Source of the DNA: Aromatoleum bremense
Lineage (GTDB): Bacteria; Pseudomonadota; Gammaproteobacteria; Burkholderiales; Rhodocyclaceae
NCBI RefSeq assembly: GCF_017894365.1
Contig: NZ_CP059467.1
Location: forward strand, 4,312,838-4,376,837
Length of the DNA stretch: 64,000 nt
Direction of reading: 5' to 3'
In this document: positions 1 to 8,629 of the stretch, piece by piece
Position numbering within the stretch: the stretch's first letter is position 1
Layout: each line of letters starts with the position of its first letter
Translations under genes and position numbers: made by a program
Notes under the pieces: generated by a model
What the model saw: the letters and a program-made list of their open reading frames with translations, nothing else
What the model was told of the DNA's origin: nothing
Database searches by the model: none

Positions 1-542
1 CCACGCTCCGGGGGCGACGAATACCGACAACGCAGCGCTTCATCTTGGATGTCCTGATCAGTTCGGCATAAGGTATGCCATTTTATCAATGTGGCACGAC
101 TGAAGCTAATCTTTGATGGGCAGTCTGGGCTTCTTGATCGAGCATCGCCCAAGCAAACGGCGGGTAACTGGCGCATTGGAGACGTAATGTGGAGGACGTC
201 GCACCGGATGCATGGCCGACGACCAGAAGTTGGAGCGACTCCCCCGCCCCACTTCGTTTGACATTACCGCGCAAGAGTTCATTCGGGCGCACCTTGCTTT
301 CCTGCCCTACCCTCCGCGGCAAAGCCCCCCGCCGCTCGGCCGTAACCGGGCGCATTAGCGCCTGACTTACCTGACTCACCCGTTGCGCCGCGAACGCGTC
401 GACGGCGTTCTCGACGGCGCCGCGCCGCCTCCCGTCGCCCCACCTTGTCGCCATCGGCGAGGCGGTGCTTGCTGCAGCTGCCGAAGGCACCCATTACTAT
501 GCGCTCGGCAACATCCCTCCATGTCGCGCGAGTCGCCCCACC
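1..542. other. No supportable gene
   Basis: Both strands hold open frames here, but none has a recognisable domain, a convincing ribosome binding site or a product I can place. The stretch leads into the ihfA-like pseudogene and is probably remnant or non-coding DNA. Confidence 0.4.
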
Positions 543-903
543 ATGACGCTCACCAAAGCTGATCTCATCCAAGACATCGCCGCCGCCATCGGTCTCAACA
601 AGCGAGAAGCCGCCGAAAGGGTCGAAGCGTTCTTCGAGGAGATTGCCGGCGCACTCGTCAGCGGGCAGGAGGTCAAGTTGTCGGGCTTTGGCTGCTTTCA
701 GGTGCGTGAAAAGCGCGCACGTCCCGGACGAAAACGGGCGAAACCGCGTTCATCAGCGCGCGCCGCGTGGTGGTATTTCACCCCAGTGACAAGCTCAAAC
801 TTGCAGTTGGCTGCGGCAATCGGCCATCGGGGGCAGTCGGTACGGCGACCGCACCGAGTGGTGCGACGCGGAGCTCTTTGCGTGAGGTCGAGGAATTCAT
901 GTA
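543..903 (+). pseudogene. ihfA: ihfA-like (IHF alpha) gene, frameshifted
   Basis: The frame starting MTLTKADLIQDIAAAIGL reads as a normal IHF-alpha/HU-family N-terminus, including the DNA-arm residues GFGCFQVREKRARPGR. Just after RPGR the frame is lost. The rest of the family signature (TGETAFISARRVVVFHPSDKLK, given here in two overlapping halves: TGETAFISARR and RRVVVFHPSDKLK) continues in another frame. The junction fits loss of about 7 bp where the family normally has Arg-Asn-Pro-Lys. The second frame then runs into an unrelated tail with a stop at 901-903. IHF is a DNA-bending heterodimer, and this copy should not give a working subunit. The ATG at 543 was chosen because family homology begins there. 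An intact ihfA is presumably elsewhere in the genome. Confidence 0.8.
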
Positions 904-1612
904 AGTCGCCAGCGGAGTGAGGACCAGTACCCGCGAACCGCAAGAGGGGCGCCTTTGATACTTGATCCGAAGACCACGAGCACACTGCATCCCCTCTGGT
1001 CGGCCGAGGCGCGATTCGACGGGTCCGGCGGGCGGACATTGCTCGCCTCTTGTCTCGCGACACCCACCTCTGTTCGGCCAAGCGGGACTGAAGATACTCG
1101 TCGGTGATTCGGGCATTTCGGAATACAGCGCCGTTGAAATTCCCCAAGGGAAGGTAGCTGTCCCAATCAGCGCCCCACCCTTCAACGGTTTCGTAATGTG
1201 CGGGATGTTCCGCTCGGCCGTCGCGGCGAGGAGCTCGTCGCAGTCGGGTCCGCCTGCCAAGTGCTCACGCGGAGTTGGGGTGGGGCCTCAGCAGAAGAGA
1301 GCGACGTACCTGAGGGGTCAAGCGTCTCGGGTCGTTCGCTTGATCCGATGCGCCCCAGCTTTGGGGGAAATCCTGGAGGTCAAAAACGACCTGCTCACCG
1401 GAAAGCACCGATCCAGATGTATCGCTCATCGTCATGCCCGGCACAAGTCGGGACGGGGGGCTGAGAGCGGTGTGATGAGAAGTTTACGCGGATTCAGGAC
1501 CGCGGCGCACAGGAACCGGAGAGCTTCGCTCCTGTGCTCGCGTCTGCCAAAACAGGCACTTACAGCGCAATTCGTAATTTTCATAAGATGCCAAAAGCAT
1601 CTCGAAAACGCG
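904..1612. other. Intergenic or remnant DNA, no supportable gene
   Basis: No open frame here has clear homology. A stretch of the + strand around 1090-1240 (SAVEIPQGKVAVPISAP, then NGFVMCGMF) vaguely resembles DUF1805 proteins and could be a decayed remnant, but this is weak. The stretch ends at a tRNA-His-derived repeat. Confidence 0.3.
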
Positions 1613-1673
1613 TAAGTGCTTGAATTTTGGGGCGACATACGGGAATCGAACCCGTGACAACTGGAGCCACAAT
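1613..1673 (-). repeat. tRNA-His 3' half, attachment-site-like repeat (copy 1)
   Basis: On the minus strand this reads from the anticodon loop (TTGTGGC, containing GTG) through TCCAG, TTGTC, a T-arm (ACGGG / TTCGATT / CCCGT), an acceptor strand ATGTCGC, discriminator C73 and an encoded CCA. No D-arm or 5' acceptor strand precedes it, so it is only the 3' half of a tRNA-His gene. The similarity to the second copy at 19316-19377 extends about 16 nt past the CCA (TTCAAGCACTTA shared). Partial tRNA 3' ends with a few extra shared bases are what tyrosine-recombinase integration into a tRNA gene leaves behind. Confidence 0.75.
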
Positions 1674-1677
1674 CCCC

Positions 1678-1999
1678 ATCAGTTTTCTTATAAATCAATC
1701 ACTTGAGCGTGTTTTCAATCTACAATCTCCACTCATCTGTGGCCCCGGAAGCCGCGTCAGCGCTGATGGCGCCACAGTTTTGTAGAACGGTTTCGGCGCC
1801 CTTCTGCACGCGCTGAACGGGTTCCCAGGCAGGCGCTTTCGAACCCGACTCGCACACCGGACAAATCATTCTAGACGCACAGTGCGCGATCGCAACTGAC
1901 GCTCACCGTTCTGCGTCGTGCCGGAAGCGAGTAACAGCTTTGTGCCCAGTCACTCGTCAATCCGGCTTCGTCAGGACCCAGTCGATAGCCGCCACTTGA
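1678..1999. other. Intergenic, no gene seen
   Basis: About 320 bp between the tRNA-His fragment and the PIN-domain gene. No integrase remnant, promoter or convincing coding frame is visible. Confidence 0.4.
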
Positions 2000-2509
2000 C
2001 TAGCGCAACGCGTTCAGCCTTTTCTCGGCTTCGGGCCACGGTAATCGACGCTTGCCCGACTTCATTTTGTCGAGCGCCTTGAAAGCGTCGTCTACCGTCA
2101 GCAGCTGATTTTCAATCATGGCGCACAACAGACCAATGGTGCCCATGACGTTGACTTGCTCCTTGTTGGCAACAAATCGCAGATTGGTGTCACCGGTCAA
2201 TAGCGTGCAGGCTTCCTGCTTCGCAAGCGCCAGTGCCAGGTAGTCGTTATGACTTGGCTTGGGGCCGCTTTTTGCTGGAAGCAGGTGATTGTGCTGGCCC
2301 GGCAACTGCTGGGCATACGCCACAAAGTCGCCGCTGACCTCCATGATCTGCAAGCCCAGATCTTCAAGTTCTGGACTACCCGGCTCAATTTCTTCGTAGT
2401 ACAGCAGATCAGGAATGCCGAACTGCATCGGAAGCTGAAAGAGCGTACCCATCAACGCTCCAGCTTCCATGTCGATCAAGATGTTGGCATCACTGATGAG
2501 CAACCGCAT
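2000..2509 (-). CDS. PIN-domain protein, putative toxin of an XRE-ImmA/PIN pair
   Basis: The 169-residue product starts MRLLISDANILIDMEAG, a PIN-domain N-terminus with an early acidic residue. Further acidic positions lie at HNDYLALALAKQE and LLTGDTNLR. PIN domains are metal-dependent RNases and are common toxins. The start overlaps the end of the upstream XRE-ImmA gene by 20 bp, so the two are translationally coupled, as in toxin-antitoxin operons. The product is soluble, with no signal peptide. RNase activity and the exact target are inferred from the family; the pairing is seen directly. An alternative is a non-toxic PIN protein in a stress-response pair. Confidence 0.75.
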   Translation of the reverse strand: MRLLISDANILIDMEAGALMGTLFQLPMQFGIPDLLYYEEIEPGSPELEDLGLQIMEVSGDFVAYAQQLPGQHNHLLPAKSGPKPSHNDYLALALAKQEACTLLTGDTNLRFVANKEQVNVMGTIGLLCAMIENQLLTVDDAFKALDKMKSGKRRLPWPEAEKRLNALR

Positions 2510-3569
2510 CCGAGGACTCCAACTGGCGTTCCTTGTGGAAGCGCATCATCGGGATGCCCAGCAATTCTGCAGCCTTGCCCTCGGAGATGTATTGCTCGGC
2601 CAAGGCGCGGTACACTAACTGATCAAATAGTCGTGGATGCTCTTGCGGCAGCGGGGCGCCCGGCTCGTTTTTGCGCCAGCCCTTTGCCGAAAACCGCTTG
2701 AACATCGAAAGGTGAGCGGCATCGGTGATCACGCCACACTGTTTTGCTCGCTGCAGCCATCCGGCCATGGATAGGCCGAACTCGTGTTTGAGCACATACA
2801 GCTCTTGCCATTCCAGCGCATGGCGCTGCTGCCCAAGCAACTGAAGCACCGCAACACGCGGAGCCAAGAATGCACCGGCGAATCGGTCGCAGGCTTTCTC
2901 TTCGTCGATGCCGTTAGCCAGTCGTCCCTCCAGCAGCAGATGCCCCAGTTCATGAGCCAGCGTAAACCGCTGCCGATCACCGGGCCAGCGCTTGGAAACG
3001 GCTACGACCGGATACTTCCGGCCATCTTCCGTTCGCGCCTTGGCAGTCAAGCCAGAGAACCCCGGGTTCTCTTCATCGACCACGATGACCAACAAGCCGA
3101 ACCCTTCGAGGGTGTCGGTGAGGTCGGCAATCGGGTTCATGCCCAACTGCCAAGCGTTGCGGACCGTATTCGAGAACGCGTCGATCTCATCCAGCGACGC
3201 GATGTGTTCAGGAAGGGCAGCAGGAGGTGCAAACGCCGGGAACGGCAGCTCGGGAAAGGCACCGAGCAACTCCACGCGTTTTTCTACCAACTCGACGACC
3301 TTGATCTTCAGCGCATCCTGCGCCGTCTTGCCAAAGGTCGAGAGCTTGCGGAACTCGGGCTGCAGCAGTTCGACCGTATGCGTACGAAAAAAATACTCCG
3401 TACGGATTCCACAGGCGCGGGCCAGTTTGAGAAGCTGAGAAGACGATGGGGTCAGAAGACCCTTTTCGTACTTCTGGATGGCGGTGTGAGAAACACCCAC
3501 CTTTTCACCCAAAGCACCCAGGGTCAGACCTGCCGCCAGTCGTGCTTGACGAATGCGATCTGCAATCAT
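2490..3569 (-). CDS. XRE-family HTH plus ImmA/IrrE metallopeptidase protein
   Basis: The 359-residue protein has an N-terminal Cro/C1-type helix-turn-helix (about residues 6-60, with VSHTAIQKYEKGLLTPSS as the recognition part). A C-terminal ImmA/IrrE domain carries the zinc-protease motif HELGH near residue 205. Proteins of this layout act as regulators that can be removed or activated by proteolysis, and they often precede toxin genes. The ATG follows a strong GGAGG at good spacing. The gene's promoter (-10 TATAAT at 3604-3609 on the minus strand) lies inside an 8-bp inverted repeat, which suggests autoregulation. Its end overlaps the PIN gene start. The role as antitoxin is inferred. Confidence 0.85.
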   Translation of the reverse strand: MIADRIRQARLAAGLTLGALGEKVGVSHTAIQKYEKGLLTPSSSQLLKLARACGIRTEYFFRTHTVELLQPEFRKLSTFGKTAQDALKIKVVELVEKRVELLGAFPELPFPAFAPPAALPEHIASLDEIDAFSNTVRNAWQLGMNPIADLTDTLEGFGLLVIVVDEENPGFSGLTAKARTEDGRKYPVVAVSKRWPGDRQRFTLAHELGHLLLEGRLANGIDEEKACDRFAGAFLAPRVAVLQLLGQQRHALEWQELYVLKHEFGLSMAGWLQRAKQCGVITDAAHLSMFKRFSAKGWRKNEPGAPLPQEHPRLFDQLVYRALAEQYISEGKAAELLGIPMMRFHKERQLESSDAVAHQ

Positions 3570-3586
3570 GACGCCTCCGTGGGCTT

Positions 3587-3624
3587 GGTTTAAATCGTTT
3601 CATATTATAAAGCATTTTTAAACC
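3587..3624 (-). promoter_or_regulatory. Promoter and inverted-repeat operator of the XRE-ImmA/PIN operon
   Basis: On the minus strand TATAAT (3604-3609) is preceded at 17 bp by TTCTTG. The -10 box is framed by the perfect 8-bp inverted repeat GGTTTAAA (3587-3594) and TTTAAACC (3617-3624). A repressor dimer on these arms would cover the promoter. The XRE domain encoded immediately downstream is the obvious candidate. Confidence 0.65.
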
Positions 3625-4033
3625 AACAAGAACCCGGCGCCCGCCCGTCCGCGACCCCGCGTACCTCGATCGACGACACTTGTACTTGAAGCGGTCGCTC
3701 AACTGGCTGCTTGCCGGAAACCTGCATCGGCAGCAGTGGCCGAAAGTGTGAGTTCGAGTTCGGCCGCGGAAGGCAGACGGTGTCGATTGAGGCGCGAGTA
3801 GCGCTGAGAGCGAAGCGGCACGATGGCGGCCCGAAGGACCGCACCCGTGATTGCTCCGGCGAGTGTCTCGCCAACCAGAGCCCGTGCACAGGCGATCACA
3901 GCCTCAAGTTGATCGGCGTCAGCGCAATCCTGCAAGCGCTGCGTGGCGCAACATGACACCGAAGCCGAGTGTCAGCGACCGGCATATAGGATCCACTTCG
4001 TGACCGGCGTATAGGCATTCCATTACACACATC
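3625..4033. other. Intergenic with possible short minus-strand frame and a short direct repeat
   Basis: A minus-strand frame (3699-3959, 86 codons, MSCCATQRLQDCADADQLEA...) has plausible codon use, but no family that I recognise and no clear ribosome binding site. At 3978-4016 the near-identical phrases GACCGGCATATAGG and GACCGGCGTATAGG occur 23 bp apart, next to the IS4-type fragment. They may be old insertion-sequence end or target material. Confidence 0.3.
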
Positions 4034-4962
4034 TCAAAGCTCGCCGAACTCTCGGGCATGACGCAGGCCGGCGGCGAAGTCGGTGACGCGCTGTAATCCG
4101 GACCAGATGGTCTTCACGCCCGGCTCGCCGTCTGCTTTACGGCCGAGGAATCCGCCGAGTCGCGCGATGAGGCGGATGACGTCGTTGAGTCCGGGCGGGG
4201 CCGCGGGCGGCTTCTTGCCGTTCAGGATGTAGGCGGCCCGCCATTCGTCGTGCTCGAAGAACAGGGCCGCATCCAGGTCCGGGCAATTGCGTCCCATGCG
4301 CATGAGGAACGCAATGCGCCAGGCCACCACCATGTACAGCGCCAGCGCGCGCTCCAGGCGCTCGACCCGGCCCAGTTGCAAGGCTTCCACCCGGCAACCG
4401 TTCTTGAGGACATGGAAATAAAGTTCGATTTCCCAACGTGCCCGGTACCAGTCGATGAGCATACGCGCCTCGTCCAGACCAGTGACCGGCCGGTTGCTGA
4501 GCAGACGCCACTCCAGCGGTGCCACCCCGGCAGGCGGCGCGATCTCCCGGGCCACCAGGCCCGTGACCTCGACTTTCCGACCGCTCTGAGGGTCCCGCAG
4601 CGTCACGCTCTCCACCCACATCGCCTGCCGCACTTCCCGTGCCGCCTGCCCACGGCGTGCGCTCAGGGTGAAGGCCACGTCCCCCAATGGCGTGCCCGAC
4701 GTCAGGCGCTCCCACAGTTTGTCGCCCTCCGGCAATGCCCGGTTATGCTGGGCGCGGACGAGCCAGTCCGCGGGCGTGCCCAGGTCATGGGCACGCAGCA
4801 TCAGGGCAAGGATGTCGGACTCCCGGTCAGCCACATACACCAGGCGCGTGTTCGGCAACTGCGCCGCCAGTTCCGCCACCCGTTCGTAGCCCTCCCCAAG
4901 GGACTTCCCGTCAACCCCTTCCTTGCAGACCGGCCGCAGGCCGGGCCGACCATAGTCATGCG
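4034..4962 (-). pseudogene. IS4-family transposase, N-terminally truncated
   Basis: About 280 C-terminal residues of a Tn5/IS4-type DDE transposase remain. YVADRESDI carries a catalytic acid, and the family signature Y-x2-R-x3-E is seen in WYRARWEIELYFHVLK, which ends with the conserved K. Intact relatives are roughly 450-480 residues. Here the N-terminal third with the first catalytic Asp is missing: the frame merges into unrelated sequence around 4880-4960 and meets stop codons. The element is therefore dead in cis. Its outer ends could not be fixed. Confidence 0.8.
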
Positions 4963-5270
4963 TTCATCTTCATCTCCTGCTGATCACGCCCAGGCGTGAC
5001 CGAATTTGGACTGCCGGCGTCGCAATGGACAAGGACAGAACAGACTGCCTTTCCCCAATCGGCCTTGTTCGGCGCATCGGCGCCGGGGCCCTGCGATTAA
5101 CCGCACCGGCTGGCCTCTATCAATCCTCGGCGCGACCGGGGCGCGGGGATCAACCGCGACACCCTGTGTGGTCGGCCATTAGGCTACCCAGGCTCTCAGC
5201 CGGTCGGTCTGACCTGTTTGTCTATCGCGTGCGCGCAGTCACGGAAACACCTGCAAAGAACGCCGATGGT
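4963..5270. other. Non-coding remnant between two transposase fragments
   Basis: This 308-bp stretch separates the IS4-type fragment from the IS110-type fragment. It is probably flanking sequence of one of these dead elements. No gene is supportable. Confidence 0.35.
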
Positions 5271-5823
5271 TCAGGATGCCGATGGTTCGACCGAGTCATG
5301 CCATTGGCGCCATGCCTCGGGGTTGTAGGCTTCGCCCTTGGCAAGCACTGCCCACAACTGGCGAGCATGCTTGTTGGCGATCGCGACCAGGGTCTTGTGG
5401 TATCCGACGCGTGCGTTGAGCGTCACGATCCACTGCTGCAATCGCGTGAGCGCCTCGGGCGTATTGCGCGCCTTGCGCAGGGTGGCCGTGAGAACGCTGC
5501 GCGCCCCCTGCACGAGCAGCGTTCGCAGGTAGTCGTCGCCGCGCCGGGTGATGCAACCGAGCTTCGGCTTGCCGCCGCTGGAGTGCTGGCTCGGCGTGAG
5601 CCCGAGCCAGGCGGCGAACTGGCGGCCGTTGTGGAACATCGTCGCGTCGCCGACGCTCGCCACCACAGCATCGGCAGTGAGCAGCCCCACGCCGGGCAGC
5701 TCACGCGCCCGCCGGGCGGCCGCATCGTCGGCTTGTTGGGCCGCAATCTGCCGGTCGCACTCGGCAATACGGGCATCGAGCGCGTCGAGTTGGTCGCGCA
5801 CGCCCTGGATCAGGTGGCGGATC
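5271..5823 (-). pseudogene. IS110-family transposase, C-terminal part only
   Basis: About 180 residues matching the C-terminal (transposase_20) domain of IS110 transposases remain. They include the helix-hairpin-helix-like LPGVGLLTADAVVASVGD and the conserved LGLTPSQHSSGGK and RRGDDYLRTLLVQGAR blocks. IS110 transposases are normally about 300-400 residues with an N-terminal DEDD RuvC-like domain, which is absent here. The frame stays open up to 5823, exactly where the left end of the IS66 element begins, so the truncation point is the IS66 boundary. The gene cannot encode an active transposase. Confidence 0.85.
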
Positions 5824-5908
5824 GTAACCGGTCACTGACCGGCGCCCTTCCTTGCTCACGCGAGCCTCGAGACAATCGCCCTGAACTCACTGACAGGGAG
5901 CGAACCGG

Positions 5909-6217
5909 ATGTCTCACCCCACTCTGACCCCACGCAAACACCGCAGCCCAGGGCAATGGGCCGAGCTGTTCGCGCGCTTTGAACAGTCCGCCCTGTCGGT
6001 ATCTGCGTTTTGCGCGCGCGAATCGATCAGTGTCGCCAACTTCTATCGCCAGCGGGGACTGCGCGGGGGATCGGTGTGCGCAAAGCCGCCCGCACCGCAA
6101 TCTCAGCCCGGGTTCGTTGATCTGGGCATGATCGGTGCTGCCGGGGGCGAACGCGCTCGCCTCGAACTGAAGATCGATCTGGGTGAAGGCTTGGTGCTTC
6201 ATCTGGTACGCGGCTGA
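5909..6217 (+). CDS. tnpA: IS66 TnpA accessory protein
   Basis: The 102-residue protein has the IS66 TnpA helix-turn-helix pattern (QWAELFARFEQSALSVSAFC, then ANFYRQRGLR). It is the first gene of the element, and its stop codon overlaps the tnpB start (TGATG). TnpA is needed for IS66 transposition together with TnpB and TnpC; its biochemical role is DNA binding by inference from the fold. Confidence 0.85.
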   Translation: MSHPTLTPRKHRSPGQWAELFARFEQSALSVSAFCARESISVANFYRQRGLRGGSVCAKPPAPQSQPGFVDLGMIGAAGGERARLELKIDLGEGLVLHLVRG

Positions 6218-6591
6218 TGTTCTTCCCGGAAGGCACCGTTCGTGTCCACCTCTATGGTGAGCCGGTCGATATGCGCCGCTCGTTCGATGGGCTGTACGCG
6301 CTGACCAAGCACAAGCTCGGGTGCGATCCGCTCTCGGGCGAGTTGTTTGTGTTCATCAACCGTCGCGGCACACAGATGAAGGTGCTGTATTGGGATCGCA
6401 CCGGCTTTTGCGTCTGGGCCAAGCGTCTCGAGCAGGGTCGGTTCGTGTCGGACTGGTCGCACATCGCCACCGGTGAGTTGGACTGGACGGGACTGAAGTT
6501 ACTGCTCGAAGGGATCGTTCCTGGACGCTTTAAAAAGCGTTTCAAGCATGCTCGCGAATCGGCTAAAACCCTTATGCATGCTGGACTCTGA
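6217..6591 (+). CDS. tnpB: IS66 TnpB (Orf2) protein
   Basis: The 124-residue product matches the strongly conserved IS66 Orf2 family: VDMRRSFDGLYALTKHKL, the central LFVFINRRGTQMKVLYWD block and CVWAKRLEQGRF. It overlaps the end of tnpA by a few bases and lies 15 bp before tnpC, so the three genes form one transcript. The family is required for transposition, but its exact activity is not established. Confidence 0.92.
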   Translation: MFFPEGTVRVHLYGEPVDMRRSFDGLYALTKHKLGCDPLSGELFVFINRRGTQMKVLYWDRTGFCVWAKRLEQGRFVSDWSHIATGELDWTGLKLLLEGIVPGRFKKRFKHARESAKTLMHAGL

Positions 6592-6606
6592 GGTATAATT
6601 GCAGCC

Positions 6607-8217
6607 ATGACAGCCGCGCAAACGAGCTCGATCCCGACCCCTGGCGAAGCCGCCCGGATGACGGCCGAGCAGGTCGTCGAGCTGTCCCGGGTCAATGTGC
6701 AGTTGCGCCACGAACGCGACACCCTGAAGCATCAGCTGGAGTGGTTCAAGCGCCAGCTCTTCGGCACCAAGAGCGAAAAACGCCTGCTACCGCCCAACCC
6801 CTCGCAGCTCACCCTGGGCGAGCTCCCGATCCCCGAATCGGCGCCCGAAGTGCCGGGCAAGCAGGTCGCCGGGCACACCCGGCGTGCGCGCACCACGGAC
6901 TGTGCCGAGCCCGATGACGGGCTGTTCTTTGATGAGCAGCGAGTCCCGGTTCAGACGATCCAGGTGCCCGCCCCTGAAGTCGAAGACTTGTCGCCCGAGC
7001 AGTATGAAGTCATCGGCGAGAAAGTCAGCCATCGCCTGGCACAGCGCCCCGGCAGCTACGTGGTCCTCAAGTACGTGCGCCCGGTCGTCAAGCTGCGCGA
7101 CACCGAAACGATTCACTGCGCGCCGGCCCCGGTGGGGGTGATCGAAGGCAGCCGGGCCGATGTGAGCTTCATCGTCGGGCTCTTGCTCGACAAGTTCCTG
7201 TGGCACCTGCCCTTGTATCGCCAGCACCTGCGCCTGACCGATGCGGGTATCCGCGTGAGTCGGGCCTGGCTCACCCAGCTTGGCGCCAAGACGAGCGCAC
7301 TGCTCGAGCCGATCTACGCGGCGCAGCTCGCCTCGATTCGCACCTCCCGGGTCAAGGCGATGGACGAGACACCGATCAAGGCGGGACGGGCCGGACCCGG
7401 CAAGATGAAGGGGGGCTACTTCTGGCCCATTTACGGCGAACGCGACGAGGTGTGCTTCCCGTTCTTCGACTCTCGAGCGCACAGCAACGTCGAGACCGTG
7501 CTCGGTCTCGAACCCGGCAAGGGCAGTGTGCTGCTCTCCGATGGCTATGGGGCCTACGAGGCGTACGCCCAAAAAACCGGTATCACGCATGCTCAATGCT
7601 GGGCCCATTGCCGACGCGAGTTCTTCGAGGCGCAAGCCGTGGAGCCGACCGTGGGGTCCGAGGCGCTCGAGCGCATCGGCGCACTCTATGCGGTGGAAGA
7701 GCACATCCGACAAAAGAAGCTCAAACCCGAGGCCAAGCGAGAATACCGACTCACCCACGCCAAGCCGATCGTCGAGGGCTTCTTCGCGTGGGTACAGCAC
7801 ACACTGGACAAGCACGGCCTGCTGCCCGCCAACCCGATGACCAAAGCGCTGGCCTACACGCACAAACGACGGGTCGCCCTTGAGGTCTTTCTGACCGACC
7901 CCGCGGTGCCGGTCGACACAAACCACCTCGAGCGGGCACTCAGACCCATTCCGATGGGTAGGAAAAATTGGAATTTCTGTTGGACCGAGCTCGGTGCCAA
8001 GCACGTCGGCATCCTGCAAAGCCTGCTCACGACCTGCCGACTACACAACGTCGATCCCTACGACTATCTGGTCGATGTGCTCCAACGCATCGACCAGCAT
8101 CCCGCCGCCAGCGTCGATCAACTCACGCCCCGGCTCTGGAAAGAGCACTTCAGCAAGCAGCCCCTGCGCTCTGATCTACACCAACTCGGCATGGGGCGCG
8201 AGACGCCGGTCAGTTAG
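6607..8217 (+). CDS. tnpC: IS66 TnpC transposase
   Basis: The 536-residue DDE transposase is full length for the family. An N-terminal leucine-zipper-like helix (VVELSRVNVQLRHERDTLKH) is followed by the IS66 zinc-finger and central regions. The catalytic acids sit in KAMDETPIKAG, LLSDGYGAYEAYA and DTNHLERALRPIPMGRKNW. A CWAHCRREFF motif is also typical. No frameshift or stop was seen, so this copy may be active. The gene ends 7 bp from the right terminal repeat of the element. Confidence 0.95.
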   Translation: MTAAQTSSIPTPGEAARMTAEQVVELSRVNVQLRHERDTLKHQLEWFKRQLFGTKSEKRLLPPNPSQLTLGELPIPESAPEVPGKQVAGHTRRARTTDCAEPDDGLFFDEQRVPVQTIQVPAPEVEDLSPEQYEVIGEKVSHRLAQRPGSYVVLKYVRPVVKLRDTETIHCAPAPVGVIEGSRADVSFIVGLLLDKFLWHLPLYRQHLRLTDAGIRVSRAWLTQLGAKTSALLEPIYAAQLASIRTSRVKAMDETPIKAGRAGPGKMKGGYFWPIYGERDEVCFPFFDSRAHSNVETVLGLEPGKGSVLLSDGYGAYEAYAQKTGITHAQCWAHCRREFFEAQAVEPTVGSEALERIGALYAVEEHIRQKKLKPEAKREYRLTHAKPIVEGFFAWVQHTLDKHGLLPANPMTKALAYTHKRRVALEVFLTDPAVPVDTNHLERALRPIPMGRKNWNFCWTELGAKHVGILQSLLTTCRLHNVDPYDYLVDVLQRIDQHPAASVDQLTPRLWKEHFSKQPLRSDLHQLGMGRETPVS

Positions 8218-8224
8218 CGGTTAC

Positions 8225-8594
8225 CTTCGACGGGCAGTGAGAGATCGGCCGTGACGTGCGTCCACGCGATCGCACCACCCACTTCCATCCCAGCGCCGAT
8301 GCCATTCAAGCCGCCCAGGGGCTTGCCACTTTCCTTGGTGACCAGTTCCATCAGGTTCGCCATGTCCTCCTCGATGGCGATCCCCAACGCATGCAACAAG
8401 TCCTGGCGACGCTTGTCCGGCGTGCGGCTCCAGGCCGAAAAGGCAGCGCGGGCGGCGGCAACGGCCTGATCCACATGCGCCGGATTCCCTGCCTGCACGC
8501 GGGCAAACGCCTGTCCGCTTGCCGGATTGATGACGTCGAACGTGGCCTCGGCCTTCACGTGCTGGCCGTTGATGATCATGTCGAATACTTGCAT
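8225..8594 (-). pseudogene. NAD(P)-dependent aldehyde dehydrogenase, N-terminal fragment
   Basis: The first ~123 residues of an ALDH-superfamily enzyme remain: MIINGQHVKAEATFDVINPA, then a typical VDQAVAAARAAFSAWS helix and the VTKESGKPLGG region. Family members are about 480-500 residues, so the NAD-binding core, catalytic Cys and Glu are all missing. The frame is cut exactly at the right end of the IS66 element. The start at 8594 follows a purine-rich GAGGAGAGG. It is the last gene of the amine-dehydrogenase/RND locus and probably oxidised the aldehyde made by the upstream flavoenzyme. That step must now be supplied elsewhere, or the pathway is broken. Confidence 0.9.
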
Positions 8595-8629
8595 TGCCTC
8601 TCCTCGCTTCGTTTGTCGAATGTCTTGTC

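Larger units (their letters stand above)
5824..8224 (+). mobile_element. IS66-family insertion sequence, complete
   Basis: The element carries tnpA, tnpB and tnpC in the standard order and is bounded by matching terminal inverted repeats. The left end reads GTAACCGGTCACTGACCGGC. The right end, read inward from 8224, is GTAACCGCTAACTGACCGGC. The length is about 2.4 kb, normal for IS66. The 8 bp on the two sides (GGCGGATC and CTTCGACG) do not match, so there is no target duplication. The left neighbour is a truncated IS110 gene and the right neighbour a truncated aldehyde dehydrogenase. Both points indicate that a deletion or recombination event followed the insertion. Confidence 0.9.

Noticed and set aside
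1090..1240. A DUF1805 protein gene
   Set aside because: A short plus-strand stretch with FVMCGM resembles DUF1805, but there is no clear start and the downstream frame has no homology. It was not reported as a gene.
1613..1673. A functional tRNA-His gene
   Set aside because: Only the part from the anticodon loop to the CCA is present; there is no D-arm or 5' acceptor strand. The same is true of the copy at 19316-19377.
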